From positions 29,085,080 to 29,149,079 of the forward strand of contig CM072886.1 of the NCBI GenBank assembly GCA_037013685.1: a stretch of 64,000 nucleotides of DNA, given 5' to 3'. Under the pieces are notes generated by a model. It was given only the letters and a program-made list of their open reading frames with translations. It made no database searches and was not told the origin of the DNA. Below are positions 63,370-64,000 of this stretch, in pieces. The stretch comes from Acridotheres tristis (lineage: Eukaryota > Chordata > Aves > Passeriformes > Sturnidae). Made by a program: the position numbers and the translations under genes. The first letter of the stretch is position 1, and each line of letters starts with the position of its first letter.

Positions 63370-64000
63370 TCTGAGTTAATATTGATCAAGTTATATAGAT
63401 GTGTTTGGCATGCATAGCTTCAATAAGTGTCTGTATTTTTGAAAGAAGAAGAATATAATGTCTACTCATTCCTGCCCAAGAATTCATACTCAATAGCCTT
63501 ATACTCTTGCATTGTTAGCACCACTGGGTATTCCCTCTGCTGTTAAATCAGGCAATGTCCTCTTGAATTACAGGCTTTTAGGCACACCTGAACCTGAGGT
63601 TTTTAACTATTATTAGAATGGGTTCAGTGTATAATATCTTAGAACATGTGCCTTAAATTTCTCAGGCATTTAGTCAATATTTAGCTATTTTTCTGTCTTT
63701 CTTCTGTGCCTCTTAGTTGTAAATTTTTGCAGCTTTGATAAATTTGTCTTAATAAGTTAATTAATAATATTATTTCATGTGGATAATAGAGAAAAAAAAG
63801 TAGGATATCCTATGTGGTAGAGTACAGCATTTGACTTTATACCTACCACCTCTTTTTGTCATCCCTTTTTGTCCACACTCAAACCCATGTTCCCTCTTGG
63901 CCAGATGACAGCACTGGAAAAATAGCTTCTCACTCAGAGGCCAGCCTTTGAAATCTGGTGTGCCCTACATGCAAGGTGGCTCTGGAGGTACAGTGCTGTT

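Larger units (their letters stand above)
49352..64000 (+). other. HDAC9: HDAC9 first coding intron (5' part, continues beyond the window)
   Basis: The intron opens with GTAAGAGA at 49352. I looked for the next HDAC9 coding exon, which should start with the rest of the valine codon and encode the SEVP and MEF2-binding region, and did not find it before 64000. The intron is therefore at least 14.6 kb. It holds ordinary AT-rich sequence, poly-T tracts (53300-53319 and 55989-56004), a G-rich tract and AT hairpin near 51.2 kb, a perfect MEF2 consensus at 55291-55300, and an old CR1/L3-like fragment near 61.2 kb. Open frames such as 52312-52773 (-) look like chance. Confidence 0.75.

Noticed and set aside
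49352..64000. Search for the second HDAC9 coding exon
   Set aside because: No stretch encoding the expected continuation after MHSMISS (the SEVP and MEF2-binding region) was seen in any frame, so the exon is placed outside the window.
1..64000. A novel multi-gene system (defence, biosynthetic, viral or CRISPR)
   Set aside because: No gene clusters, direct-repeat/spacer arrays, integrases or full-length viral genes are visible. The content is one vertebrate gene's 5' end, CR1 relics, simple repeats and unique AT-rich DNA.

Overview
The window looks like a piece of a vertebrate nuclear chromosome, most likely from a bird. It is AT-rich, has no dense gene array, and shows intron/intergenic architecture with one CpG island. 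Its interspersed repeats are dominated by CR1 LINE fragments ending in the ATTCTATGATT-type tail typical of birds and other sauropsids. I found no prokaryotic operons, CRISPR arrays, tRNA or rRNA genes, or viral cassettes. The bird call rests on repeat style and not on any species-specific marker; another sauropsid cannot be excluded.

One gene can be supported: the 5' end of HDAC9, a class IIa histone deacetylase, on the + strand. A CpG island at about 48.1-49.2 kb is followed by a 35-codon first coding exon (49246-49351). Its last seven residues, MHSMISS, are the classic HDAC9 N-terminus, and it ends in a phase-1 GTAAGA donor. The rest of the gene lies beyond the right edge: 49.35-64.0 kb is the start of its first coding intron, and I could not find the next coding exon in the window.

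The left 48 kb is gene-poor flank, or possibly 5' non-coding intron of longer HDAC9 transcripts. It holds CR1 copies at 5.8-6.7 kb (-, internally deleted, with endonuclease and reverse transcriptase remnants), about 20.0 kb (short), 26.0-26.3 kb (-), 29.7-30.4 kb (+, the best preserved 3' end) and 42.75 kb (+, tail only). Older-looking fragments of MIR-like or palindromic type lie at 36.75, 44.4 and 46.05 kb. There is a roughly 205-bp CTCTT/CTCCT pyrimidine microsatellite at 12.23-12.44 kb and a striking 74-nt hairpin at 19.10-19.17 kb. An ancient CR1/L3-like fragment lies in the intron at 61.2 kb.

The functional logic is a single developmentally regulated promoter in a gene desert: a CpG island with an embedded AT-rich core carrying CCAAT, MEF2/CArG-like, SOX-like and perfect octamer motifs, driving HDAC9. 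I found no evidence of an undescribed multi-gene system. The items most worth checking are the promoter core, the 74-nt hairpin, an 83-codon two-helix ORF at 38.3-38.6 kb, and whether the ancient repeats and some AT-rich intronic segments are conserved regulatory DNA.
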